Source: a virus
Direction: 5' to 3' (one strand)
Virus record (IMG/VR): IMGVR_UViG_3300032931_000202
Location: 1 to 26,718 of that record
Length of the DNA stretch: 26,718 bases
Shown here: one piece after another, positions 1 through 7,476 of the stretch
How positions within the stretch are numbered: the first letter of the stretch is position 1
How the letters are laid out: every line of letters begins with the position of its first letter
Notes under the pieces: model-generated
What the model was told of the DNA's origin: nothing
Database searches by the model: none
The model's input: the letters and a program-made list of their open reading frames with translations, nothing else
Made by a program: the position numbers and the translations under genes

Positions 1-45
1 GATCTTCGCAAGTGACTGGAGTTCAGACGTGTGCTCTTCCGATCT
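1..45. other. Sequencing adapter remnant (Illumina P7 end, i7 index, read-2 primer site)
   Basis: Bases 12-45 match the standard Illumina TruSeq index-read/read-2 adapter (GTGACTGGAGTTCAGACGTG followed by TGCTCTTCCGATCT). Bases 1-3 (GAT) fit the end of the P7 flow-cell oligo, and the eight bases 4-11 (CTTCGCAA) sit exactly where an i7 index belongs. The biological sequence therefore starts at about base 46. This is recognition from memory of the adapter, not a database match, but the fit of all three parts in order leaves little doubt. Confidence 0.97.
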
Positions 46-109
46 ACCCTGAACATTTTTTCACGGGTTTTCACTAAGTCTAGTAAAGTTAATGGGTTAC
101 AAGATGAAG

Positions 110-139
110 TTGAAAATAGGGGCCAAAAAAACGTATAAT
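110..139 (+). promoter_or_regulatory. Putative sigma70-type promoter for the packaging/structural operon
   Basis: A -35 element TTGAAA (110-115, five of six consensus bases) is followed by an 18 bp spacer and a perfect -10 element TATAAT (134-139). Transcription would start near 146, leaving about a 50-base leader before the terminase small subunit start at 198. The in-frame ATG at 138 overlaps the -10 box, which argues against its use as a start. It is the best promoter match I see in the window; function is inferred. Confidence 0.55.
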
Positions 140-197
140 GCACATTGAAAGGGGGCATTTTGAAAGTCAAATTGCACGACATCGAAAGGGAATGAAA

Positions 198-695
198 ATG
201 GGACTACGAGGACCGCCACCGACGCCGCAAAAAGTTTTGGAGATGCGTGGATCCTGGAGGGCAAAAGAGATTGCCAAGACCGGGGTGCAGGTGGACCCGG
301 CAATACCGCGGCGCCCGAGGTGGGTGACGTCAAAAGCGTCGCGAGCGGCGTGGAAGGATGTCACGCGCATGCTGGGCAACGCCAGGATCATCGCCGATCT
401 CGACCAGAACGCCCTTGGGCGCTACTGCGTGCTGCTTGAGCAGTGGCTTACGTGCAAGGAGTGGATCGAAAAGCATGGCATGGTCCACGGCGTTAAAGGG
501 CCCGACGGGGCCTTGCATGGCGTCGAGGAGTGGCCACAATTTGCGATGGAGGTAAAGCTCGCGGCGCTCCTTGGAAAACTTGAGGCGCAATTCGGTCTGA
601 CGCCAAGCGCCAGAACACGTATCAGCGTGGGGGTCACACAGCAAAAAGATGAAGCGGCCGAAAAGAAAAAGAAATACTTTGTTGACGCCGGGTGA
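198..695 (+). CDS. terS: Terminase small subunit, P27 family
   Basis: This 165-residue protein would recognise phage DNA and recruit the large terminase for packaging. The N-terminus MGLRGPPPTPQK matches the signature opening of P27-family small terminases (usually MGxRGPxPxP), and the length is normal for the family. I chose the ATG at 198 because AAGGGA (186-191) lies six bases upstream and because the family signature starts there; ATGs at 138 and 192 are in frame but 138 overlaps a likely -10 box. The C-terminus is Lys-rich and reads into the large-subunit gene, overlapping it by 47 bp. Its position as the first gene before the large terminase supports the call. Confidence 0.88.
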   Translation: MGLRGPPPTPQKVLEMRGSWRAKEIAKTGVQVDPAIPRRPRWVTSKASRAAWKDVTRMLGNARIIADLDQNALGRYCVLLEQWLTCKEWIEKHGMVHGVKGPDGALHGVEEWPQFAMEVKLAALLGKLEAQFGLTPSARTRISVGVTQQKDEAAEKKKKYFVDAG

Positions 696-2313
696 AATCG
701 GTTCCAAAGAATTGGATCTGATTTCTGCCATCCCTGGCTATAGCCCGTGCGTGACAGCAAAAGGGCATTTGTTCGATGCCGAAAAAGCTCATCGGGCTGT
801 TGAGTTCTTTCCCGAAATGCTGACTCACGTGAAGGGCGATCGGGCTAAATCTCCTTTTGGCCTGGAGCCGTGGGAGGCCGCGATAGTCGCCAACGTGTTC
901 GGTTGGGTGGAGCCAGACGGCCGGCGGCGGTATCGCGAGGCATTCGTGTTCGTTCCGCGCAAGAACGGCAAGACAACGCTGATTGCAGGATTCTGTTTGT
1001 TCGTGTTGGTGTGTGACGGGGAACCCGGCGCCGAGATCTACAGCGCGGCCGCCGACCGCGAACAGGCGACGCTCGTGTTCGATCAGGCGAAGGGCATGGT
1101 CCATCAGAATCCGCTTTTGGCCGAGCGCCTCAAGATCTATGGGGGCCTTGGCCAGCGCGCGATCATGTATGAAAGCCAGATGTCGAGCTATAAGGTAATC
1201 TCTGCCGACGCCGACACGAAGCACGGCTACAACACGCACCTCGCTGTGATCGATGAACTGCACGCGCAACCAAACCGCGAGCTGGTGGACGTGCTGGGGA
1301 CCTCGACGGGATCGAGGCGCCAACCGCTGATTCTCTACATCACGACCAGCGACTACGAGCGCCCATCGATCTGCAATGAAAAGTACGACTATGCGACAAA
1401 GGTGCGGGACGGGATTATTGACGATGCATCATTTTTGCCAGTGGTTTACGAGGCCACGAAAGACGACGATTGGAAGGATCCGAAGATCTGGCGCAAAGCC
1501 AACCCGAATTTTGGAATTTCGGTCTCCGAGGAATACCTGGCCCGCGAGTGCAAGCGCGCGCAGGAGGTGCCGTCTTACGAGAACACATTCAAGCGCCTAC
1601 ATTTGAACATCAGAACAGAGCAGGCAGAGCGCTGGATTCAGATGGAACACTGGGACTTGTGCGGCGGGCGCTTCGACAAACAAATGCTGATTGGGCGCCC
1701 GTGCTTCGGGGGCCTGGATCTGGCGTCCACTATCGACCTGGCGGCGCTGGTGCTTTACTTTCCGAACGACGACCACAAACTTTTGTGCTGGTTCTATTGC
1801 CCTGCAGATCGCATTCTGGAGCGCTCACGGCGCGATAAGGTTCCGTATGAGCAGTGGCGCGACGAGGGCCTGATTACGGCGACGCCGGGGAATGTGATCG
1901 ATTACGAGTTCATCAAGGCAGACCTTTTGAAGATCTGCGAAACCTACGACGTTCAGGAAATTGGATTCGACCCGTACAACTCTCGACAGCTTTGCGTCGG
2001 CCTGGCCGACCAGCACGGCCTACCGATGATCGAGTTTCGCCAGGGGTATCTGTCGATGAATGACCCTTGTAAAAAGTTTGAGACGATGGTCATATCTCAC
2101 ACTTTGGACCATGGAGGACACAAGATTTTGCGTTGGATGGCGAGCAACGCGGTTATCACGCGGAACGCTGCAGACAACATCAAAATCAACAAGGCGAAGG
2201 CGACGGAGAAAATCGACGGGATCATTGCGGCGGTTATGGGATTGGGTTGCAGTATGGCGAAGACGATCAAAAAGGAATCTGTTTACGAAAAGCGAGGGGG
2301 AATATTCCTTTGA
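649..2313 (+). CDS. terL: Terminase large subunit (ATPase/nuclease)
   Basis: This 554-residue protein is the packaging motor: an N-terminal ATPase that translocates DNA and a C-terminal RNase H-like nuclease that cuts concatemers. Visible motifs are Walker A PRKNGKTT (residues 103-110), Walker B LAVIDELH (198-205), a coupling motif TTS (232-234) and nuclease aspartates D357 in GGLDLAS, D441 in GFDPYNS and D523 in KIDGII. The RKNGKT form of Walker A is typical of the HK97/P27-associated Terminase_1 group. Length is normal. The ATG at 649 lies inside the small-subunit gene and has no strong Shine-Dalgarno, so translational coupling is likely; in-frame TTG codons at 679 and 682 are weaker alternatives. 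Confidence 0.95.
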   Translation: MKRPKRKRNTLLTPGEIGSKELDLISAIPGYSPCVTAKGHLFDAEKAHRAVEFFPEMLTHVKGDRAKSPFGLEPWEAAIVANVFGWVEPDGRRRYREAFVFVPRKNGKTTLIAGFCLFVLVCDGEPGAEIYSAAADREQATLVFDQAKGMVHQNPLLAERLKIYGGLGQRAIMYESQMSSYKVISADADTKHGYNTHLAVIDELHAQPNRELVDVLGTSTGSRRQPLILYITTSDYERPSICNEKYDYATKVRDGIIDDASFLPVVYEATKDDDWKDPKIWRKANPNFGISVSEEYLARECKRAQEVPSYENTFKRLHLNIRTEQAERWIQMEHWDLCGGRFDKQMLIGRPCFGGLDLASTIDLAALVLYFPNDDHKLLCWFYCPADRILERSRRDKVPYEQWRDEGLITATPGNVIDYEFIKADLLKICETYDVQEIGFDPYNSRQLCVGLADQHGLPMIEFRQGYLSMNDPCKKFETMVISHTLDHGGHKILRWMASNAVITRNAADNIKINKAKATEKIDGIIAAVMGLGCSMAKTIKKESVYEKRGGIFL

Positions 2314-2480
2314 AAATTGCTTCTGACCTGGTGGGCGATATTTGCATTCTTGCGGGACTGGGTATTGTGATCTACGGGGCCTACCTGATATATGCGCCGA
2401 GCGGAATAATCCTTGGCGGCGTGGGCATGGTTGCGGTTGGCTTTGGATTGATCCGACCGCATATTCGGCGAGGAAAATAG
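2310..2480 (+). CDS. Small two-helix membrane protein between terminase and portal
   Basis: A 56-residue protein starting with TTG at 2310, which overlaps the terminase stop codon; GAGGGGGA at 2293-2301 gives a strong ribosome site eight bases upstream. Two hydrophobic segments (about residues 9-27 and 30-47) with a short PSG turn and a basic C-terminus (RPHIRRGK) predict a membrane hairpin. Small membrane proteins at this position occur in many HK97-like phages and have no established role. The longer upstream reading frame is a shadow of the terminase gene. Function is unknown; I do not call it a holin because it lies among head genes. Confidence 0.6.
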   Translation: MKIASDLVGDICILAGLGIVIYGAYLIYAPSGIILGGVGMVAVGFGLIRPHIRRGK

Positions 2481-2483
2481 GCT

Positions 2484-4097
2484 ATGCTTTTTGACAGGCT
2501 TTTAAGCAAGCGCGGATCGACACCGATTGATTCCGACGTGGGTTGGAATTACATGTCCGGGGGCCTGCAGACGCAAGCAGGCGTGCGGATCAATGAACAG
2601 ACTGCGCTGGGCATTGCGGCGGTATGGGCGGCAACGCACAACATCAGTGAAGACATCTCGAAGCTGGGTTTGCCGCTCTACCGCTTCACTGATCCGGAAC
2701 GCAAAAACAGAGAAAAGGTTTACGACCATCCGCTTCACGCGATCTTGAACGAGGCTCCCAACGCTGAAATGTCCGCGATGACGTTTCGCGAGACGCTGAC
2801 GGCGCATTTGCTTGGATATGGAAATGCATACGCCGAAATCATCCGCACTGGCGCCGGCGATGTGAAGCGCCTTGAGATTCTTGAGCCTCAAAAGATGGAG
2901 GTGCGGCGAGTCGATGAAAAGATCGTCTACAAATATGACGGATCAATTGTATTGCCCGCGCGTAAGGTGCTGCATGTCAAGGGCCTGGGCTACAATGGAC
3001 TGATGGGCTACAGCGTGGTGCGGATGGCGCGGGAATCGCTGGGCCTCGCCAAGGCGGCCGAGAAATTTGGCGCGTCGATGTTCGGAAACAATTGTCAGCC
3101 TGGCCTAGTCGCCGTGCATCCCGAAACGATGTCGGAGCAGGCTGAGCAGAATTTGCGGCGCACGCTTGAGCGTGCCGGCAAGGGCGAGAACGCCTTTAAG
3201 GTGTTGGTTCTCGAAGAGGGCCTGAAGCTGGATAAACTGGCGATCACGCCCGAAGATGCGCAATATCTTTCGACACGACAATTCGAAATAGAGGAGGTCT
3301 GCCGGTGGTTTCGAATCCCACCGAGCAAGGTCCATCATCTCCTGAAAGCGAATTTTAACACGCTTGAAATGCAGTCATTGGAGTACGTTACCGATACGCT
3401 GATGGGCTGGTGTGTGCGCTGGGAAAAAGAAATCAAGCGCCAACTGCTGACGAATCCTTCGGATCGCGACCTGTATGTTGAACACAACCTTGACGCTCTG
3501 CTTCGAGGGGACATAAAAACGCGAGCGGAATCATATTCCAAGGGTCGTCAGTGGGGATGGTATTCGGTCAACGACATTCGGCAAAAGGAAAACATGCCTC
3601 CGATTGGCGAGGCCGGAGACGTTTACCTGTCGCCGAGCAATATGGTCGATGTCGAAAACATGGATCAGATGATGCCCGTGTCTCAACCAGCGCGTCCGGC
3701 GCCAGATCCAGACGAAGAAGACGACGGCGACGAGCAGGACGAGGAAGAGCGCAAGATTGAGGCGATTGACCGAGCTTTAGGGCGATCAATTGAAAGCGCG
3801 ATGGGGCGGCTGTGCAGGGTCGAAGAAGACAAGATTGCCAGGGCCAGTAAGCGCAATGACTTTGGGGACTGGATCAAGGGATTCGAAATCTCGCACGAGG
3901 AATACGTGTTGAGCGCGATAAATGACGCGGTGAGAAACATTACTCCGCTTTATCATGCGCACGGGCGCAAGATCGACGAGGCCGAGCTTGTTGCGCGAAT
4001 CTGCAGTGCTCATTCAAAACGGCTTGGAAAATGGAACCTGGAACCGGGTCCAGAGTCAGACGTGATTTGCAATGCGATCAAGGAGCTACGAAAATGA
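2484..4097 (+). CDS. Portal protein, HK97 family
   Basis: A 537-residue portal that would form the dodecameric ring at one capsid vertex through which DNA enters and to which the neck attaches. The N-terminal part (SGGLQTQAGVRINEQTALGI, then AVWAATHNISEDI), the central GYGNAYAEIIR segment and FRIPPSKVHHL with the following LEYVTDTLMGWCVRWEKEI helix are characteristic of Phage_portal (HK97 gp3-like). It is longer than HK97 portal because of a C-terminal extension containing an acidic run (around residues 406-425, rich in Asp and Glu) and a helical tail of about 110 residues. Start is ATG 2484, with GAGGA at 2469-2473. It overlaps the protease start by 4 bp (ATGA). Confidence 0.95.
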   Translation: MLFDRLLSKRGSTPIDSDVGWNYMSGGLQTQAGVRINEQTALGIAAVWAATHNISEDISKLGLPLYRFTDPERKNREKVYDHPLHAILNEAPNAEMSAMTFRETLTAHLLGYGNAYAEIIRTGAGDVKRLEILEPQKMEVRRVDEKIVYKYDGSIVLPARKVLHVKGLGYNGLMGYSVVRMARESLGLAKAAEKFGASMFGNNCQPGLVAVHPETMSEQAEQNLRRTLERAGKGENAFKVLVLEEGLKLDKLAITPEDAQYLSTRQFEIEEVCRWFRIPPSKVHHLLKANFNTLEMQSLEYVTDTLMGWCVRWEKEIKRQLLTNPSDRDLYVEHNLDALLRGDIKTRAESYSKGRQWGWYSVNDIRQKENMPPIGEAGDVYLSPSNMVDVENMDQMMPVSQPARPAPDPDEEDDGDEQDEEERKIEAIDRALGRSIESAMGRLCRVEEDKIARASKRNDFGDWIKGFEISHEEYVLSAINDAVRNITPLYHAHGRKIDEAELVARICSAHSKRLGKWNLEPGPESDVICNAIKELRK

Positions 4098-4693
4098 AGC
4101 GAGAAATCAGAACTTTCGGCATGACCGGGATCGAGATCAGGAAGGCCGGCGACAAGAACATGCTTGCAGGTCACGCTGCGCTTTACGACAGCATGAGTCG
4201 CGATCTCGGGGGTTTCTTCGAGACGATCAGGCCAGGCGCATTCAAGCGCGCAATAGCTGAAAAACAGGACGTAAAAGCGCTTTGGAATCACGATTCGGGC
4301 GTGGTGCTGGGACGAACAACAAGCGGCACACTGCGGATTGCCGAGGATGAGCGTGGACTCGCGATCGAAATCGACCTGCCCAACACGAACGCAGCGGCAG
4401 ACCTTAGGGAGTTGATTGAGCGCGGCGACGTCGATCAAATGAGCTTTGCTTTCATCACGCGGCGTGACGATTGGTCGGAGCGAATTGTTAACAATCTCTT
4501 GTCTGTAGTGCGCGAGCTGCAAGATGTCGATCTTTACGATGTTTCACCGGTCACGTTTCCAGCTTACGAGGAGACCGACATCGCAGTGCGATCATTCGAG
4601 CAGAAGCGCAAGCGCGATCAGGACGACGTTGCGAGACGCCACAAAAATCTGATCAGAAAAATTAATCTTGTGAAAATAATCGAGAATGCTTAG
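4094..4693 (+). CDS. Prohead maturation protease, HK97/U35 family
   Basis: A 199-residue serine protease that would process the capsid scaffold (delta) domain inside the prohead. The candidate catalytic His lies in LWNHDSGVVLGRT (H66) and the Ser in GDVDQMSFAF (S117), followed by the family motif LYDVSPVTFPAYEET (148-161). Length and motif order match HK97 gp4-type (Peptidase_S78) enzymes. The ATG at 4094 overlaps the portal stop by 4 bp, indicating coupled translation. The C-terminal 40 residues are Lys/Arg-rich and non-conserved, and the stop at 4691-4693 forms part of a potential three-way RNA junction in the capsid leader. Confidence 0.93.
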   Translation: MKREIRTFGMTGIEIRKAGDKNMLAGHAALYDSMSRDLGGFFETIRPGAFKRAIAEKQDVKALWNHDSGVVLGRTTSGTLRIAEDERGLAIEIDLPNTNAAADLRELIERGDVDQMSFAFITRRDDWSERIVNNLLSVVRELQDVDLYDVSPVTFPAYEETDIAVRSFEQKRKRDQDDVARRHKNLIRKINLVKIIENA

Positions 4694-4741
4694 TTTTTCG
4701 TCTTCACCTTTGGTGAAATGCGCTCTTTGGGCGTGAAAAAC
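4693..4741 (+). promoter_or_regulatory. Potential three-way-junction RNA in the major capsid leader
   Basis: The outer stem GTTTTTC (4693-4699) pairs with GAAAAAC (4735-4741). It encloses two hairpins, TTCACC/GGTGAA (4703-4708 with 4712-4717) and CGCTC/GGGCG (4721-4725 with 4729-4733, one G-U), each with a TTT loop. The structure starts at the last base of the protease stop codon and ends about 30 bases before the capsid start at 4772, so it could affect RNA stability or initiation of the most highly translated gene. The helices are short; the role is inferred. Confidence 0.4.
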
Positions 4742-4771
4742 AAGCGAAAATGCAAGAAAAAGGGCTTAAAA

Positions 4772-6202
4772 ATGAAGACAATCGAGCAGTTAAAGGCCGA
4801 AAATAAGGCGTTGCTTGAGGCAATTCGCGCACTCAAGGCGCTTTGCGAGACCGAAAAACGAGAGTTTTCGGAAGACGAAGGCAAGAAAATCGACGAAACT
4901 ATGTCGAAAATTGGGGATAATCGGGCTGAAATTGAGCGCCTGGAGAAGCTGGAAAGCAGGAAAAACAAGCTCGCTGCGCTTGATTCTGAGATGAATCAAC
5001 CGGAAGTGCGCGCAACCAAGCCTTCCGAACCCGAGATCCGCACCGAAAAAGCCAAGTTTACGCTTCCGGCGAGCGCCAGGTCTACGCGCTGCAGTTTCAT
5101 CAAAGATGACACCTACACCGGCATGAAGGCAAACGAGCGCGCTTACCGCATCGGCATGTGGATTGCAGCGACGCGTGGCAACCGCAAGGCTCAGCGTTTT
5201 TGTTTGGAAAACGGGCTTGAGATTGTCGGTTGGGATGACAAAAATGAAAAAGAAGTGCGCTTACATTCTGAAGACATCAACTACCAGGGCGGGTATCTGG
5301 TGCCCGAGGAAGTCGACAACGCCATCATCGACCTGAAGGAGCTGTACGGCGTGTTCCGTGGCTTGGCTCGCAGGTCTCCAATGGGCAGCGACACAAAAAA
5401 CCGTTCGCGACGCAAGACCGGGCTGACGGCGTATTTCGTCGCGGAAGGTGCGGCGATTACGGAATCCAGCAAAACTTGGGATAACGTCCAGCTCGTTGCC
5501 AAGAAGATCGCCGTATTGACTCGCATGACCAATGAACTCGGCGAGGACGCTGCGATCAACGTGGCGGATGATCTCATTGGTGAGATCGCCTACGCATACG
5601 CCAACAAGGAAGACGATTGCGGATTCAATGGCGACGGCACTTCGACTTACGGCACGATTTTCGGAGTGTGTCCGAAACTACTGGCCGTGAGCGGCACAAT
5701 TGGAAACATCAAGGGCCTGATTGTGGCCACCGGAAATCTGTTCAGCGAGTTCGCATTGGCCGACTTCAACAAGGTCGTCTCGATTCTGCCTGAGTATGCC
5801 GACACGCCGAGCGCCGTATGGGTTTGTCACAAGGTTTTCTGGGGCAGCGTGATGCAAAAACTCATGCACGCCGCAGGCGGAAACACGGTCATGGATCTGC
5901 AGGGCAAGGTTGTTAAGAGCTTCATGGGTTACCCGGTGGTGATCAGCCAGGTGATGCCAAAGGCCGATGCAAACAGTCAGATCGCGTGTCTGCTTGGTGA
6001 CTTCGGATTGGCCGCTGATTTTGGCGACCGGCGCATGTCGACCATTGCTTTCAGCGAGCACGCGACGGTTGACAGTCAAAGCGTGTTCGAGCGCGACGAG
6101 GTTGCAGTACGCGGGACCGAGCGTTTTGACATCAACGTCCATGACATTGGCGACACCTCCGCGGCCGGGCCCGTGGTTGGTCTGATTAGCGCATCGTCGT
6201 AA
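4772..6202 (+). CDS. Major capsid protein, HK97 fold
   Basis: A 476-residue HK97-type major capsid protein. Residues 1 to about 75 are a charged coiled coil (MKTIEQLKAENKALLEAIR and following), the expected scaffolding delta domain that the upstream protease would remove. The shell domain follows with typical segments: GGYLVPEEV, LTAYFVAEGAAITES, KIAVLTRMTNELGEDA, and a C-terminal ERDEVAVRGTERFDINVHD. I chose ATG 4772 because AAAAAGGG (4757-4764) is seven bases upstream; an in-frame ATG at 4718 would add 18 basic residues but has no good ribosome site and lies inside a potential RNA structure. Placement after portal and protease is canonical. Confidence 0.96.
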   Translation: MKTIEQLKAENKALLEAIRALKALCETEKREFSEDEGKKIDETMSKIGDNRAEIERLEKLESRKNKLAALDSEMNQPEVRATKPSEPEIRTEKAKFTLPASARSTRCSFIKDDTYTGMKANERAYRIGMWIAATRGNRKAQRFCLENGLEIVGWDDKNEKEVRLHSEDINYQGGYLVPEEVDNAIIDLKELYGVFRGLARRSPMGSDTKNRSRRKTGLTAYFVAEGAAITESSKTWDNVQLVAKKIAVLTRMTNELGEDAAINVADDLIGEIAYAYANKEDDCGFNGDGTSTYGTIFGVCPKLLAVSGTIGNIKGLIVATGNLFSEFALADFNKVVSILPEYADTPSAVWVCHKVFWGSVMQKLMHAAGGNTVMDLQGKVVKSFMGYPVVISQVMPKADANSQIACLLGDFGLAADFGDRRMSTIAFSEHATVDSQSVFERDEVAVRGTERFDINVHDIGDTSAAGPVVGLISASS

Positions 6203-6216
6203 TCACCTTGACGGAC

Positions 6217-6247
6217 TTGTGGCCCTGGTCTGGCGCCGGGGCCGCAA
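6217..6247 (+). other. Stable RNA hairpin after the capsid gene
   Basis: TTGTGGCCCTGG (6217-6228) pairs with CCGGGGCCGCAA (6236-6247) over 12 bp with two G-U pairs and a 7-base loop. The G-U pairs become mismatches in the opposite strand, so a + strand RNA is favoured. No T-run follows, so it is not a standard intrinsic terminator; an RNA-processing or 3'-end-stabilising role behind the capsid message is possible. Confidence 0.5.
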
Positions 6248-6280
6248 ACAAAAAGAACTTGAATTTGTGAGGGTTGAGAA

Positions 6281-6712
6281 ATGAAACAGATCCAGAGGGC
6301 AATCAGCGAAGTGGCGCTTGCGTCGCAGTTGGTGACGGATGGTGCTACGGTTACGGCAAACGTTGACATGCGCGGCTATCACGCCGCAACGATTCTCGTC
6401 AATCTGTCGATTGAAGAGACGACGCACGCGGCAAACAGCACTTTGTCGTTGCTGTCATGCGATACGACCGTGGTAACGAATTTTGCGACGGTCGTTGCCA
6501 ACAAGAGCCTTGATCTCACCGCCGCGAAACAGCATCGGTACGAGATCGATAACCTTGGCGGCAAGCGCTACCTTCGGTTGTCGTTCACGGCCGGAACGAC
6601 CACGGGCGGCAACGTCATGGTCGGTGCGATTGTGCTGAGGGAACGAGGCGACGGTCCGGCAACTACAACCGCGATGGTTGCCAGCACGAACGATTCCGTT
6701 CAGGTTGCATAG
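6281..6712 (+). CDS. Probable head decoration/virion protein (hypothetical)
   Basis: A 143-residue protein of predicted all-beta character, with alternating hydrophobic residues, Thr/Ala/Val-rich composition and no obvious enzyme motif. A central stretch reads DNLGGKRYLRLSFTAGTTTG. It directly follows the capsid gene, behind a good ribosome site (GAGGG, about 6270). That position is where HK97-like phages often encode decoration or head-associated proteins, and the composition fits a beta-sandwich virion component. I do not recognise the family, so function rests on position. It ends just before a 15 bp hairpin that separates it from the sulfotransferase gene. Confidence 0.55.
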   Translation: MKQIQRAISEVALASQLVTDGATVTANVDMRGYHAATILVNLSIEETTHAANSTLSLLSCDTTVVTNFATVVANKSLDLTAAKQHRYEIDNLGGKRYLRLSFTAGTTTGGNVMVGAIVLRERGDGPATTTAMVASTNDSVQVA

Positions 6713-6716
6713 TTGT

Positions 6717-6752
6717 AATGGCGGGCGGTGATCCGCGTCACCGCTCGCCATT
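6717..6752 (+). terminator. 15 bp hairpin, weak terminator or processing site before the sulfotransferase
   Basis: Stem 6717-6731 pairs with 6738-6752 over 15 bp (one G-U) with a 6-base loop TCCGCG. The stem is GC-rich and ends in ATT with only one more T before a run of seven A, so classical intrinsic termination would be inefficient. It lies just after the stop at 6710-6712 and would reduce read-through into, or separate the message of, the enzyme genes downstream. Confidence 0.5.
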
Positions 6753-6774
6753 TAAAAAAAGCGTGGGGACGCTC

Positions 6775-7476
6775 ATGGGAAAAAGATTCATTTGGCTTGC
6801 CAGTTATCCAAGGTCTGGATCGAATTATCTTCGGTATTGTATCGAACAGATTTACGGATTAAAGACTTTTAGCCGATACACAAACGATCCGTATGACGAT
6901 GCCTTCAATGATGGCGCGTCGAGCGTGGCAAACGCCGATCACATTCGCGCTACAAACTATTGCTATTACGCAGTAAAAACACATGGTCACGATCTTGAAG
7001 TTGCGACACGCGATCCGGCAATTTTACTGGTTCGTGATGGCCGCGACGCGATCTGTTCGCACGCGCACTACGACATGGAGTGCGGCTACACGCGCAACTC
7101 AAATTTGAAATACGAAACTGTTTTGAAGGCGCTGATCGAGGGCCGATTGAAGCGGTTCGATGGACAGTGCTGGGACTGGGGCGCGCACGCGCGCGCGTGG
7201 ACCGGGCGTCAGACGCCGCTGTCCGTGGTCAAGTTCGAGCATCTAATCCGCGATCCAATCAACGCGATCAAAACCGCATTCAATGAAATCAGCGTGAATT
7301 TGAAAGCGCTGGAAAAGATCGAGTTGGAAAGTTTCGAGGAATTGAAGCGGCGCGATGCAGTGCTTTTTCGAAAAGGGATCAAGCGCATCTATCGCAAAGA
7401 GATGCCGAAGGATCTGCAAAAAATGTTTTGGAAGCGAAACGCGGACATGATGAGGAGGTTCGATTACAAGCCATGA
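6775..7476 (+). CDS. PAPS-dependent sulfotransferase
   Basis: A 233-residue protein with the hallmarks of the cytosolic/Golgi-type sulfotransferase fold (Sulfotransfer_1). The 5'-phosphosulfate loop is WLASYPRSGSNYLR (residues 7-20). KTHGH (68-72) holds the expected catalytic His. LVRDGRDAICSH (85-96) gives the 3'-phosphate-binding Arg (R87) and Ser (S95). VVKFEHLIRDP (151-161) and a C-terminal FRKG (198-201) with MMRRFDY also fit. The enzyme would transfer sulfate from host PAPS to a hydroxyl on sugar, protein or lipid; the acceptor is unknown. Start ATG 6775 has GGGGA at 6765-6769; an ATG at 6718 lies inside the preceding hairpin. It overlaps the next gene, a methyltransferase-glycosyltransferase fusion, by 4 bp, suggesting the two work on a common glycan. 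Confidence 0.88.
   Translation: MGKRFIWLASYPRSGSNYLRYCIEQIYGLKTFSRYTNDPYDDAFNDGASSVANADHIRATNYCYYAVKTHGHDLEVATRDPAILLVRDGRDAICSHAHYDMECGYTRNSNLKYETVLKALIEGRLKRFDGQCWDWGAHARAWTGRQTPLSVVKFEHLIRDPINAIKTAFNEISVNLKALEKIELESFEELKRRDAVLFRKGIKRIYRKEMPKDLQKMFWKRNADMMRRFDYKP

Noticed and set aside
138-197. N-terminal extension of the terminase small subunit from ATG 138
   Set aside because: The ATG overlaps a perfect -10 box, has no Shine-Dalgarno, and the family signature MGLRGP begins at 198.
634-1323. Long antisense reading frame opposite the large terminase gene
   Set aside because: It mirrors a well-supported gene with clear motifs, has no recognisable domain and no ribosome site context; likely a composition shadow.
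4718-4771. 18-residue N-terminal extension of the capsid protein
   Set aside because: ATG 4718 lacks a good ribosome site and lies in a potential RNA structure, whereas ATG 4772 has AAAAAGGG at ideal spacing.
6718-6774. Sulfotransferase start at ATG 6718
   Set aside because: The extension would be encoded by the hairpin stem and loop; ATG 6775 has GGGGA upstream and leads directly into the conserved first strand.
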